A DNA stretch of 64,000 nt from contig OW121848.1 of assembly GCA_933228895.1 (NCBI GenBank), positions 140,324,615 to 140,388,614 on the forward strand, in the 5' to 3' direction. Positions within the stretch are counted from its first letter, which is position 1; each line of letters begins with the position of its first letter. Both the position numbers and the translations under genes were made by a program. The notes beneath the pieces were generated by a model, which had not been told where the DNA came from, did not search any database, and saw only the letters and a list, made by a program, of their open reading frames with translations. Below are positions 35,701 through 43,140 of the stretch, one piece after another. This DNA is from Platycnemis pennipes (taxonomy: Eukaryota > Arthropoda > Insecta > Odonata > Platycnemididae).

Positions 35701-37827
35701 CTTAGGGTTGAAAGTATCCTCTTTAGCTCCTCTATTTCTTGCATGGCACAAAAGTTACAAGACTCTTCAACTCTTTCAATTTTTTCTGTCTCAAGTCACA
35801 ATGAATCTCTACTGTAGTTCTTCCTTCTTAAAATGCATACATTTCCTGCTTGGCAGGCCAAATGTGATACTTTTCATTCAAGTATTGATTCTGTTCTGTG
35901 CCCTCAAAATATGGTTACGAACAAAACAAGGGACTGAGAGGGGGGGAGAGACCTTCCACCCCTCTTGTTGAGAGGTGTTGTGGGGAGGGTGGAGCAATAA
36001 TCCCTCTCCTCCTGTTTTGGATGGACTTAGAAGCAGCATATTAGCAATTTATCAGCTGATTGTGATGTGTCACTTTTGGACTTCCTCTTGTTCTAATAAC
36101 CCCATCCATACTGTTCTAATTACCCCAGTGATAGATTTTTGAGGTAATTAGAACATGGCCTAAGAATGAGGTTTAGTCACAGATAAATTTAAAATAATTG
36201 CTAACTCTATGATTAGGAATGCCATATTTCACACCATAATAATTTTTTTGCCTGATACCTGATAAATTATTTTTCCTCACTTCTTTCTAATATGAGGTGT
36301 AAAGTTGAAGTTTAAGTTTTTTGCGCTCTTGAGGGAAAAATACTTGCTAAAGAAAATCTATAAAGGTATATGCACTAATTTTTTTTACAATCTTTAGGAA
36401 ATAAGTGTCTACAGGTCCCTTGTGATTTTTAGGTCATTTGCTTTACAAATAAATAATATATGCTATTATGTTCCAATTACCCCATGTTCTATTTACCCCA
36501 GCCTCCCCTATTTGAATTAAGAAATGTTTACATGTATATGGTTACTTGAATTTTGATAGTCCAAATCTTAAGCTGTAGAAAATTTGGTCCCAATTTTTGA
36601 TATGCTGGATAAATATTTGCTAGGCTTGCATACCCCAGATCATGATATAGCTATTGAGGAGAGCCTCATAAATGGGTATCCCTGATTTCATATGGAAAAA
36701 ACTGGGACTGACTTTAGGAATGTAGGAAAAATAAAATTCTGGAAAAATTCACTTTGTTTTTAATATGTAATGAGTAATTTTGTGAAATAGTTAGATAACA
36801 AAAGTTTTGGATGATACTCACAAAATATAAAATGTATTTGAATATTACTCATTACACAAATGAATAATAAGTAGTCATTACCAACTACATCTTTCACAAT
36901 GCCAACAAAAGTATATAAAAGTGTTGAATGATGATGGCAAACACTTTACCAATGCAAGCAGTGAACCCAGAATAACTGCAGGAATCCAAAAAAAAATACA
37001 GTTACCACACAAGAATGTGAAAATGTCTCGCTGCAGAATTGCACTGCTCTTTTATTAAGACACTCAATTTGGACCTAAATTCATAAGTTCATGCATTTCT
37101 GTAGTTAATTCATAATTTACTTGACAAAATTCTGGAATTTATGGCGTATCAGTACTTAAGTTGTGAATCCAGGAATACACTGACCGAGCCGGTACGTCTG
37201 GGAAGACTACTCATGATGGTCACAGGTAGACTAGGACGGAAGCAGTAGTATATTCCTCTTGGAAGTGTAAGGTTTAGCATAGTAATATCCACTTAGTGGT
37301 TTTAAATTATATTTATGCTGCTCAATTGTATTAAAATTGGCAGTTTTCGTGGCTTACTCGTGAGTTTTACACACAATAATTATTAAGTGTCTGTGGAAAC
37401 ATTATTAAGTCTGTCTCTGTATAATATATTGTTACAAATTCACAATTAATAAGATCAATTTAATCATATTAAAAATACTTTTGCTGCAATCGTCTAAGTT
37501 TGTAGTGCTTGAAACAAGAAAAAAATATTCTGTATTATTTTGCTAGTTTTATTAACTATCAATGGTCCCTAGGTGGTTAAATCAAGATGTAACTTCAGGA
37601 TGCCACTAACCATTAATTTATTTCAAGTTTATTCAGTGTCTCAACATTTTAAGCATTTGTTTTTTTTTTTTTTAATTTCAGGTCGCCGTAATGCACGTGA
37701 AGCGGTGAAGCACTTTGGACTGGCACCTGGTGTGCCTCACAGCCACACAAAGCCCTATGTACGTTCTAAGGGACGAAAGTTTGAAAGGGCCCGTGGGCGA
37801 AGGCGTAGCATAGGTTACAAGAAGTAA
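8699..37827 (+). CDS. RpL18: Ribosomal protein L18 (eL18), five exons
   Basis: Component of the large cytosolic ribosomal subunit. Coding exons are 8699-8701 (ATG only), 8818-8904, 8988-9194, 14702-14825 and 37682-37827. They join to 188 residues plus TAA, the usual length of animal eL18. Conserved blocks run in order: [14 protein letters not shown] (exon 2), [19 protein letters not shown] and [14 protein letters not shown] (exon 3), [18 protein letters not shown] (exon 4), [17 protein letters not shown] (exon 5). All introns have GT/AG borders; introns 1-3 are phase 0 and intron 4 is phase 1 (G|GT for Gly). Placing the ATG alone at the end of exon 1 is a common ribosomal-protein layout. The frame is intact, so the gene looks functional. 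Introns of 116, 83, 5507 and 22856 bp are very unequal, and the last two are filled with transposons. Identity is firm; exon 1 rests on the splice match and the pyrimidine tract. Confidence 0.97.
8818..8904 (+). CDS. RpL18: RpL18 coding exon 2
   Basis: 29 codons between the acceptor TGCGTAG (ending 8817) and a GTACCC donor. It encodes [12 protein letters not shown] through to YLRLLVK. A Trp replaces the His often found after NHK. Confidence 0.95.
8988..9194 (+). CDS. RpL18: RpL18 coding exon 3
   Basis: 69 codons between the acceptor CTTATAG (ending 8987) and the donor GTAAGT (9195). It begins [18 protein letters not shown] and ends WEIPKLT. Confidence 0.96.
9195..10260 (+). other. RpL18 intron 3, left part
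   Basis: No gene is seen. It holds an 81-bp-period duplication (9313-9376 and 9394-9456) and related sequence near 9535-9590 that again carries a GTACAA motif, suggesting a decayed MITE. Confidence 0.4.
9313..9456. repeat. Diverged tandem duplication, 81-bp period
   Basis: Two similar segments each run from TTGTACAAA to GAATTA..ACCG, with AACTGAA in the middle. They start near 9313 and 9394. Similar words (GTACAAGTTCATATACG) recur at about 16767, so this is probably part of a dispersed non-coding element. Confidence 0.55.
10572..13468 (-). pseudogene. hAT transposase (ZBED-like), split by an insertion
   Basis: Two pieces read from high to low coordinates. The piece 13468-12975 has [13 protein letters not shown] and [17 protein letters not shown], the first half of the hAT catalytic RNase H-like domain. 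The piece 11561-10572 has [29 protein letters not shown] and the C-terminal dimerisation signature [14 protein letters not shown]. Element A interrupts the frame exactly between these pieces. A single in-frame TGA near 10900 breaks the rest. The N-terminal BED zinc finger is missing. Family identity is firm; the gene is not functional. Confidence 0.88.
11567..12969. mobile_element. Element A, copy 1 (CAGGGTGGC ends, 5-bp TSD)
   Basis: A 1403-bp non-coding element inserted in a hAT transposase. The ends are CAGGGTGGC...GCCACCCTG, flanked by TTTTT on both sides (11562-11566 and 12970-12974). The first ~110 and last ~80 bases are full of direct copies of GTCAGGGAA with CCTGGAA and CTGGAAAAG words. 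The hAT frame is continuous when one TTTTT and the element are skipped, which confirms the borders. No transposase is recognisable. A second copy lies at 29296-32343. Confidence 0.85.
13622..14701 (+). other. RpL18 intron 3, right part
   Basis: No gene is seen. Several short frames (13737-14042, 14464-14679) have no recognised family and lie in AT-rich sequence. Confidence 0.35.
14702..14825 (+). CDS. RpL18: RpL18 coding exon 4
   Basis: Acceptor TTTCTGCAG ends at 14701 and the donor GTACTG starts at 14826. It encodes [18 protein letters not shown] through [11 protein letters not shown] plus the first base of a Gly codon. Confidence 0.96.
14826..15680 (+). other. RpL18 intron 4, left end
   Basis: Mostly unclassified. 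The stretch 15022-15120 starts TAGGGACACC and repeats words such as AAAAGCGGT, resembling a hAT terminus like the one at 26270. The segment 15322-15372 has boxes like those of a tRNA promoter (GTGGAGTAGTGG and GTTCGATTC), possibly a SINE head. Confidence 0.3.
15686..16570. repeat. Diverged tandem duplication, about 534-bp offset
   Basis: Matching words occur in the same order at 15695/16228 (GGATCGAACT), 15716/16245 (CAGTACACTAGC), 15940/16454 (ACATTCCATTC.CGGGGC) and 15993/16508 (CGATCCG). The unit's left end, read on the - strand, contains GAGTTCGATCC, similar to a tRNA B box. It is probably a two-copy array of an unclassified repeat. Confidence 0.6.
17325..19843. mobile_element. Inner Tigger element (complete ends)
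   Basis: TA duplications at 17323-17324 and 19844-19845 bracket CAGTAAAACCCCTTATTTGC on the left and its inverted partner CAGTACAACCCCGTATTTGC on the right. Both ends continue with GGGACCCC and GCGGGAAAA words. The 2519-bp element carries a broken transposase on the - strand. It is inserted in the outer pogo/Tigger element, so it is the younger of the two. A second, truncated copy lies at about 46370-48010. Confidence 0.9.
17504..19070 (-). pseudogene. Tigger transposase, broken
   Basis: Order on the - strand: [17 protein letters not shown] (first helix-turn-helix, about 19040), a decayed stretch, [18 protein letters not shown] then the second CENP-B-type DNA-binding domain (18728-18522, with [13 protein letters not shown]), then the DDE domain 18473-18009 ([41 protein letters not shown]), then an acidic tail 17737-17504 ([13 protein letters not shown]). 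In FIDQCPPHP a Gln stands where relatives usually have Asn. Frameshifts and stops show that it is inactive. Confidence 0.88.
20561..20797 (-). pseudogene. Pogo/Tigger N-terminal helix-turn-helix fragment
   Basis: The frame contains [20 protein letters not shown] and [17 protein letters not shown], the layout of the first CENP-B-type helix-turn-helix of Tigger transposases (KR-rich start, LTI.EK...VVKKLD...SV). It belongs to the outer element. No DDE domain follows. Confidence 0.65.
21118..22035 (+). pseudogene. Transposase-like protein, C-terminal part, class not assigned
   Basis: From the edge of the outer Tigger element onward the + strand encodes [16 protein letters not shown], then [36 protein letters not shown] and [13 protein letters not shown], then a Glu/Asp-rich linker (21690-21760) and, one frame over, [18 protein letters not shown] recognise this arrangement from a widespread arthropod mobile-element protein (a DG..AQYKN block, then HGKG.C.G), but cannot name its superfamily. 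A stop at 21624-21626 and a frameshift near 21875 break it. The N-terminal part is not found left of the Tigger insertion. Confidence 0.6.
22036..23988 (+). other. RpL18 intron 4, unclassified
   Basis: 22040-22700 probably holds the untranslated end of the element to its left. The rest is AT-rich with no recognised gene; short TTTAATAATAT repeats occur at 23250-23300. Confidence 0.3.
23989..25400 (-). mobile_element. hAT relic with transposase fragment
   Basis: TAGAGGTGGGTTGAATCC at 23989 looks like a hAT terminus with GAATCC-rich subterminal words, echoed by GGATTCGAGATTCAG at 25405. On the - strand 25378-24950 encodes [34 protein letters not shown] and, after a frameshift, a degenerate TILDHRLKG, where functional hAT proteins have LDPRFK. 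No matching right terminus or target duplication was found. Confidence 0.55.
26270..28323. mobile_element. hAT element with perfect TSD GTTATGAT
   Basis: GTTATGAT occurs at 26262-26269 and again at 28324-28331. The left end is TAGGGACATGCAAAAGG; the right end, inward on the other strand, is TAGGGCAAAAGTCGC. The 2054-bp element interrupts the Penelope-like frame precisely. It holds a reduced transposase on the - strand. Confidence 0.88.
26580..27480 (-). pseudogene. hAT transposase remnant (CGGBP1-like zinc finger plus dimerisation end)
   Basis: From 27480 downward: [26 protein letters not shown] with the [16 protein letters not shown] pattern of a BED/CGGBP1-like zinc finger, then [29 protein letters not shown] and IRRWLNKYV. 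After a gap, 27060-26830 is poorly conserved, and 26700-26600 gives [20 protein letters not shown], the hAT C-terminal dimerisation motif. Most of the catalytic domain is missing and stops are present. Confidence 0.7.
28461..29290 (+). other. RpL18 intron 4, unclassified repeat sequence
   Basis: GC-richer than its surroundings at 28550-28790. A 13-bp inverted repeat (ACTCCCTCAAGAG near 28543 against CTCTCGAGGGAGT near 28588) is present. The stretch 28848-28888 (CCTCCGAGGTGGTAG to GGTTGTACA) matches 38468-38508, so a dispersed repeat is involved. Confidence 0.4.
29708..29942. other. Segment inverted relative to element A copy 1
   Basis: Here the + strand reads GAGCGTGAAAGGTGGGGAC...AAGCACGTATTTACTACGAG...CAAGTCTCAGAAG. 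Copy 1 has the same blocks in reverse complement (CTCGTAGTAAATACGTGCTT-like at 12031-12063, CCCCACCTTTCACGCTC at 12203-12219). Sequence on both sides is collinear with copy 1, so only this internal piece flipped. Confidence 0.75.
29960..30045 (-). mobile_element. Jockey-like LINE 3' tail fragment
   Basis: ATACCCTGCAAGCCACTGCG and GTGTGTGGCAGGGGGTGAA match the 3' ends of the LINE copies at 3740, 51110 and 52850. It is a short insertion in element A copy 2 and is absent from copy 1. Confidence 0.65.
30415..31992. mobile_element. Element B (CAGGGTTTATAGG ends, 5-bp TSD)
   Basis: Perfect inverted ends CAGGGTTTATAGG...CCTATAAACCCTG, flanked by TAATA on both sides (30410-30414 and 31993-31997). 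Subterminal regions repeat CCTGGAAAAGTCAGGGAA words, shared with element A but with a different tip. It is inserted inside element A copy 2: removing it restores alignment to copy 1. It contains a probable solo LTR, leaving about 0.8 kb of its own sequence. No coding capacity is seen. Confidence 0.85.
30725..31507. mobile_element. Probable solo LTR
   Basis: A 783-bp block starting TGTACCCC and ending GGTTTACA, so TG...CA borders, flanked by ACGT (30721-30724) and ACAT (31508-31511). The mismatch is the kind left by CpG decay of a 4-bp duplication. The block is CT-rich and GC-richer than element B. No internal retroelement sequence is present. The call is inference from borders and composition. 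Confidence 0.45.
32349..33202 (+). other. RpL18 intron 4, unclassified
   Basis: No recognised gene. The short - strand frame 32677-33081 resembles no family I know. A short GC-rich patch of unknown origin lies at 32550-32620. Confidence 0.3.
33205..36508. mobile_element. Pogo-like element with psq HTH and repeated subterminal motif
   Basis: Inverted ends GGGGAGGATGGAGTAATTGG (left) and GGGGAGGCTGGGGTAAATAG (right, inward) are flanked by TA. Both subterminal regions repeat the word GTTCTAATTACCCC in either orientation (for example 33398-33435, 36088-36150, 36468-36500). A - strand start at 35348 encodes a psq-type helix-turn-helix, and 34154-33951 and 34558-34301 encode low-complexity charged C-terminal-like pieces. 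No intact catalytic domain was found. TA target and psq domain point to the pogo group. Confidence 0.75.
35236..35348 (-). pseudogene. psq helix-turn-helix of the pogo-like transposase
   Basis: ATG at 35348-35346 begins [14 protein letters not shown], continues with [20 protein letters not shown] and KRFGATS. This matches the psq/CENP-B N-terminal DNA-binding fold (basic start, AI.AV..G.S...AA..FG). It is then interrupted: a 12-bp direct repeat GAGGTTGCACCA (35054-35065, 35221-35232) brackets about 155 foreign bases. Confidence 0.65.
36511..37681 (+). other. RpL18 intron 4, right end
   Basis: AT-rich sequence without a recognised gene, ending in a 13-T polypyrimidine tract and the exon 5 acceptor at 37680-37681. 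Confidence 0.4.
37682..37827 (+). CDS. RpL18: RpL18 coding exon 5 and stop
   Basis: A long T-tract and TTTCAG (ending 37681) precede GTCGCCGT. The exon completes the split Gly codon, encodes [16 protein letters not shown] through RRRSIGYKK, and ends with TAA at 37825-37827. Confidence 0.97.
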
Positions 37828-37903
37828 ACTGGTTTATGTTGTAGCTGTTTTGCTCTTGTGTTCATCCTTCTTTGAGCAAGGTCCATTGTGGAATGTGGAG
37901 GTC

Positions 37904-37909
37904 AATAAA
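37904..37909 (+). terminator. RpL18 poly(A) signal
   Basis: AATAAA lies 77 bases after the stop codon and is followed about 20 bases later by the T/G-rich TTTTTGTTTTATT. The 3' UTR would be about 100 nt, short as in most ribosomal-protein mRNAs. Confidence 0.8.
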
Positions 37910-37929
37910 ACTTGAACTTGAATTCATTT

Positions 37930-38985
37930 TTGTTTTATTAACCCGCTGTTTCACACTATTATCTTGTGGGTGCAGTCCGTTGGGGTAAGGCCATTTTCCT
38001 GTTCATCTTATTTCAACCATTATCAATTAATACCTACGCACTTTTTTACGTATTACCTAATAGTATCATGTGTCCCATGTCTGGTCCTGCTTAATTAAAT
38101 TATTTTGACACATTTTCTTGATCAATTAAACACAATAGTATAACCTGAAAAAGATCTCCATTGTACTGCTGCTTATTTTTGTGTTGGATTGTAGATTTAC
38201 TGGCATTTTTCTTGTGGATTTGGCATGAATTTTGATGGAATATTTATGACTTTTAAACGTATGAGGAAGAGATGTGAATCTGAGTTACTGAAGGTTTCGA
38301 GCATAAAAAATTTTCCCCTAAAATTTTCTTACTGTCTTGATTCTCAGTGAAGCTTCTTGATTAAATTTGTGCTTAAAATAGCCCAATAATCATCTAGGAA
38401 AGGCAAAAAGCAAGACTTGCTTAATAAATTTTGTTAGAAAAATGGAGAAATTGTAGTGCATCCTACTACCTCCGAAGTGGTAAGATTTTTATTTGGATGG
38501 CTGTACATAATTGTTTGAGATCTATAAAGTTTGATAATCGATTCAGGTAAACTAGAACTTACTGTAAATGCTGTGATTGCATTGGAAAATGAGGGACCAA
38601 TGGGGTGACTTACACCACGCCGTCACTGCTCCACAAATCGAAAACTTTTAGCAAATATCTCATGCTTTATGAGACATACTTTTTCCTCCCTTCATTTCAG
38701 TATTAGGACATATCACCAGGAGAATCGTGAATTCTAGGGACAAGTCTAGAAAACCTCAGCAGACTGAGTCTCTGCTATAGTTAGGTAGGAAAAAATGGTC
38801 CTAAAATAAAGTAAGTTTGTTCTTAATCAGATAATGTAAAAAAAGTTTAGATTTGACAAATAAACTGGATAATAAAGCTTCCTATGAGAAAAAAATTATA
38901 TGGGTGACTTCAGACTTGACTAATCACCCCCAGAAAGAATTTTAACTAATCCTGAATGAATGAGTTTGCCTAAATTCTAGACTAA
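37930..38985. other. Intergenic
   Basis: No gene is seen. 38468-38508 repeats a segment also present at 28848-28888. Confidence 0.35.
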
Positions 38986-38987
38986 TA

Positions 38988-40564
38988 GGCATATTCTGTA
39001 ACTTGAGGGCGCTATATTACGCATCCGCTATTTCTCTTCGGAAATTACGCCTTTTCCGATTCTGTAAATACCGCCGCGCTATGTCACGCCCAATCCAAGG
39101 GCGCAATATAGCGCTGTGGCGTAATCTCTCGAGAGTATGAGAAAATTAGTAGCCGATTCCAAGAGGCCAATAGGAGGCAGCAAGAACAAACAGTTTTAAT
39201 TAAATCTATATTGTTAGGGTAGAATTTATTGAATTATGCCTCAAGAATTTCTTAAAACTTTAATGAAAACTTTATTCTTGATATAGACTCTCAAAAATGA
39301 AATATACGCAAAATATTGTTTGCGACGGGACAAAGTAGAAACAGTTGAATATCGTGAAGCAAATGTTGACGAAGTTTTTGTTCTGCGGACGACAGAATTC
39401 GGGTTGATGTTAATGTTGTTCAATCGTGAGTTAGCGGTGTTGATGTGCTCAATTTTGAATTGTGAATGGTCTTTTATATTCATTTTGATAGTTTGAGAAA
39501 TTTTTCTGATGATAAATACATTGAAACCCTTCATCATGCAAAGTTTAGTTGTTTACGACGTTAAAATAATGTGAAGTAGCCCATTGAAACGTTAGTAATT
39601 ACTCATTGGACGGGGAATATTTTTTTTACTGAACCGATGATTGAAATACGTGTTAAATTCCGTTAACATTTTCATGATAGTATGTGAAAAATTGTATGAA
39701 ATCCTAGAATGACAGGATGTAGAGAAGGGATTTAAAAAGGGACCTCCTCTGACTTTAAGGATAGCAGCTGCAATGTTGCTGAACAGCAAGCAGCCAAAAT
39801 ATGTCCTATGAGAAATAGCCCATTTATTGACCTATACAGCACGGAATGATTGTCAGCTGCACAGCTTATAACGTTATATCTTTAGAAGTTTGATTGTCAC
39901 CATGTCATTTAATAGCCTTTTTTTATATTTCCTATTTTACATTTCGCACCAGCTAATTATGCAAAAATTAATATTGATTCGTTTAACATATGGATATAAA
40001 TACAAAATTTAATTTTTTGTGCATTCTATCCAAATATATGCCACAATGTAAAAGGTTATAACCTATATTAGCAATCAACTCATCTCATATATGTGTTGAT
40101 AGATGTTCATGATTGACGCATTTACGGCTTAGCTTTCGTATTATGTTTTGTAGGGTGAAATAAAGTAAATTCACATATTTTCGCATATGCGAGTGTATGA
40201 AATCGCTTAGATACATGAAAATTTCTTTGGATACCAGGTATACATCGAATAAGATACGTTTAACCAAATTAACGCCCTTTCTGAAGTAGAGGAATCAAAT
40301 ATGAACGCGAATACAACATTTTTAAGTTCATGGCTACAGTAAAATAAACTACAGCATGATTTCCAAGTTCAGTAAAGTCATTGAAGGGGTCTCTATCTGA
40401 GATAACGCGAGCTTTAGGCTGGCGTTATTTTTGGTGCTATATAGCGACCCCCCAGGGGCCGCTATTTAGCTTACAGAATCAGGAAAGCGTTATATTGCGC
40501 CGATCTCTCGAAAATTACGCCCTACGTCATAATAGCGCCGGCGTAATCTGTTACAGAATAGCCC
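38988..40564. mobile_element. Non-coding inverted-repeat element, 1.6 kb
   Basis: Left end GGCATATTCTGTAAC and right end, inward, GGGCTATTCTGTAAC; TA on each side (38986-38987, 40565-40566). Both ends continue with unusual GC-rich words in an AT-rich window: GCGCTATATTACGC, GGCGTAATCTCTCGAGAG on the left; TCTCTCGAAAATTACGCC, GCGCCGGCGTAAT on the right. The middle is AT-rich and non-coding. The target duplication could be TA or longer (CTAATA/TATTAG are themselves complementary), so the superfamily is open. Confidence 0.7.
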
Positions 40565-40566
40565 TA

Positions 40567-42833
40567 TTAGATGAAAGTTTGTGTGGATTTAAAAATAGAC
40601 GTGAAAATCTCAAGTTGTCAGAAAGAGCAACAAACCATAGAGGGCAGATCCATACGTGTTATCGACTTATTTTGTGACTAGAGAATGTTTGTGGAAAAGG
40701 TATTCCCCACGGCAGTGTTATTTGGTTGAGGGTTCTGTTATATTATAACACGAAATAGTGAAGAAAACTCATTTTGTCCTCCCTAAAATCGAATACAAAA
40801 GAGTAATCTTTGAATTGTATTACTCATAAGCTGAAAACACATTTGAAAAGGTCTGATTGATTACTCCAGAGATACGGCCAGTTTGTTGAGTGCAGCCATG
40901 TTATTTTTTACTTTCAGGAATTTGGAAACCAAGTGCTAAAACATTAAACGGTGTCCATTTTTTAACGTAACTCACCGAAAACAAAAAATTACTAATTAAA
41001 AAATTGAAGGGCCGCGAGAACTTTAATGGCGTTACCCGCTGAAATAGCAGAATTTCCACAGAGAAAAAAAATCATTCGCCTTGATCGGGAGTGATTCAAG
41101 GTCCCAGTCAAGGCGAATGATTATTTCTCTGTGGAATTTCCGCTAAATTACTAATTACCTTTCTCATTGCAATATGGACGATTATTTTAAAAATTGTGGC
41201 TGAAGTCACCATTGGTCGGAGTCGGCCTTCCACCACTAAATGTTTTAAACAAAATATGATTTTTTGTATTGCCAAGGTTACCTTATATTGAAATTAATTT
41301 ACCAAATCTACCAAGAAGAAATAGTTGAAAACGGCTGAAGTCTCCCCATTTTACGGTACTTAGTCGACAGCTCGGCGAATTAAGTATGCTTTCGGTGTGA
41401 TCAAGACAGCTCGTGCGTGACGTCGCTTCTCGGGCGTTGTAGAGCCGGCGAGTACATCCTTCGCGTTCTGTATTTTAATAACAAACTCAAATGGCAAAAA
41501 TATCATATTATGAGGGATGGAGAGAGCGATGGTCATGTGAAGATTCACTGGGAAGGAAAATAAATTATCCCCGATCGGTGATTAGGATAATTAGACAAAA
41601 TTGAGATACAGAATAAGAGTACTAGCGGGTAATTTGAGAGAAAAAAGGTCAAGAAAAAGTAACCACCAGCAGTAGTCATTTAAGCTACTTACTATGTTTT
41701 CATTTTATTTACAGTGATGTGTGCATAAAAGGGGGCGAGGTGGAGTGGCAGGCGGAGAGAAATTCATTTTTCATTAGACTATTAATTTAAAGAGAATAAA
41801 TTTTATTTAAATTTCATCAACCGTATTTTGATTTATTAGGAATTGAAAAATTAGGAGACACTAGCTGTTCGTAATTTTCAAATCAAAAGCCCCATTCAGT
41901 AGCGTACCGAGAGAGGGGGGGGGGGGCAAAATTGAAAAACGCGTTAAATTCTCCGTAGAAAAAAATATTTTTTTTTCCACGAGGGACGGCTACCATGCAG
42001 TTAGCCCCGGGCGCCAAGGTAGCCTTGGTATGATACTGGCTCCAGTCATAGTACAGAAATATTTTTTCTTGTGGGACCTAGGGAAAAACGGTCATCGGCT
42101 TAAAAATGGTGTATAGTCGGTGTCTGCTTGCAACTAAGTTTAAATAACTAAGTCACTGAATAAACTATGGTACTGCCGGGAAACTACTTTTTCAAATTGT
42201 TATAGATACAGGTAGGAAAATTCCCAATGCTATCGCTCCAATTGGGTATACCTAATGTCTGCAGTGAGAACGGTTTGGTGGCTCTCGATACAGTATGACC
42301 GCACTGGGAGATTTTGAATTTGGCCGTCGTGAGCTCTTGGACACGTCTTGCCTTATTGTTTAGGTACGATCATCTATAAATTTTATTTATACTCAGGTCT
42401 CATTGGAAAAACAAACTACAATATGCAGTGAAACCTGTACAGTACTCTCTTAGTCTCTCCTTGAACACCTTATTTCTGAAGGCTAGAGATTTGTTAAAAA
42501 TTAATTGATAGAAATCACACCGTCATCAGCATTAAAATATCCATCACTGCGATGGAAACCCTCCAATATTGAGGCAATCCTCACGACAACTCATTTATAT
42601 GTCGCAGAAGAAAATTATGGCATTTCCTGAAACATGCCAACCACCCATTGCTTGTCACAAAGTGATCTACCCTTAAATCATCCGCCACCTGCCAGCATTG
42701 GTGCACACTGGTGACATTTAAGGAGGAGCACACTTAATCAACCTGAAAAAATCATTCACTTGCAAGGCCTATTGGTCTATTTCCACTCGACTGAAGAAAC
42801 GGACCGAATGAAACTCCCATCACAAAAAGTTCT
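40567..42833. other. Intergenic region between the convergent genes
   Basis: No gene recognised. It contains the hairpin at 41050-41138 and an isolated hAT-like terminus CAGTAGCGTACCGAGAG at 41897 without a partner. Confidence 0.35.
41050..41138. repeat. Long near-perfect hairpin
   Basis: The arm 41050-41084 (AATTTCCACAGAG to CATTCGCCTTGA) is answered by its complement at 41108-41138 (TCAAGGCGAATG to CTCTGTGGAATT) with a 23-base loop. The loop holds GATTCAAGGTCCCAGT. Slightly different A-run lengths are the main mismatch. Confidence 0.85.
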
Positions 42834-42839
42834 TTTATT
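42834..42839 (-). terminator. CRAL-TRIO gene poly(A) signal
   Basis: AATAAA on the - strand, about 115 bases after the stop codon, followed by AGAACTTTTTGTGATGGG, a G/T-rich stretch. It is the nearest good signal downstream of the stop. Confidence 0.5.
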
Positions 42840-42952
42840 GATAAGAAATGAAGTCAAATTCATGATTTTCCCGAGAGTAATATTTTATAGAATTTAAAAT
42901 GTTCATTCACATCCCGTTAGAGGGATGGCTTCGCCTTAATTATTCTTAGTGT

Positions 42953-43140
42953 TCAGTCCAGGCAAAGTTTTCTGAAGGATCCGTCGACTCCAAACGCGGA
43001 GCATTCATCACTTTGACCAAGGGCGAGGCTCCAAGAGAGTCCTTTCTTCCACTTCATCAGTGTCTCCTCGTTTACCCGTTGATTTCTTTCTTCTTCTGAC
43101 AGCCACTCACGTATGTCCTCCACAGCAGAGCACCTTTTTT
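42953..43140 (-). CDS. CRAL-TRIO coding exon 7 and stop
   Basis: Acceptor TTCACCAG. It encodes KRCSAVEDIREWLSEEERNQ through KWKKGLSWSLALGQS to FGVDGSFRKLCLD and TGA (42955-42953). The closing GVDGSFRKL is typical of this family. Confidence 0.88.

Noticed and set aside
41897..41960. hAT-like terminus CAGTAGCGTACCGAGAG with a G-run
   Set aside because: No partner terminus or target duplication was found, so it is noted but not called as an element.
42434..42470. Tigger-like CAGTGAAACCTGTACAG
   Set aside because: No TA flank and no inverted partner nearby; likely chance.
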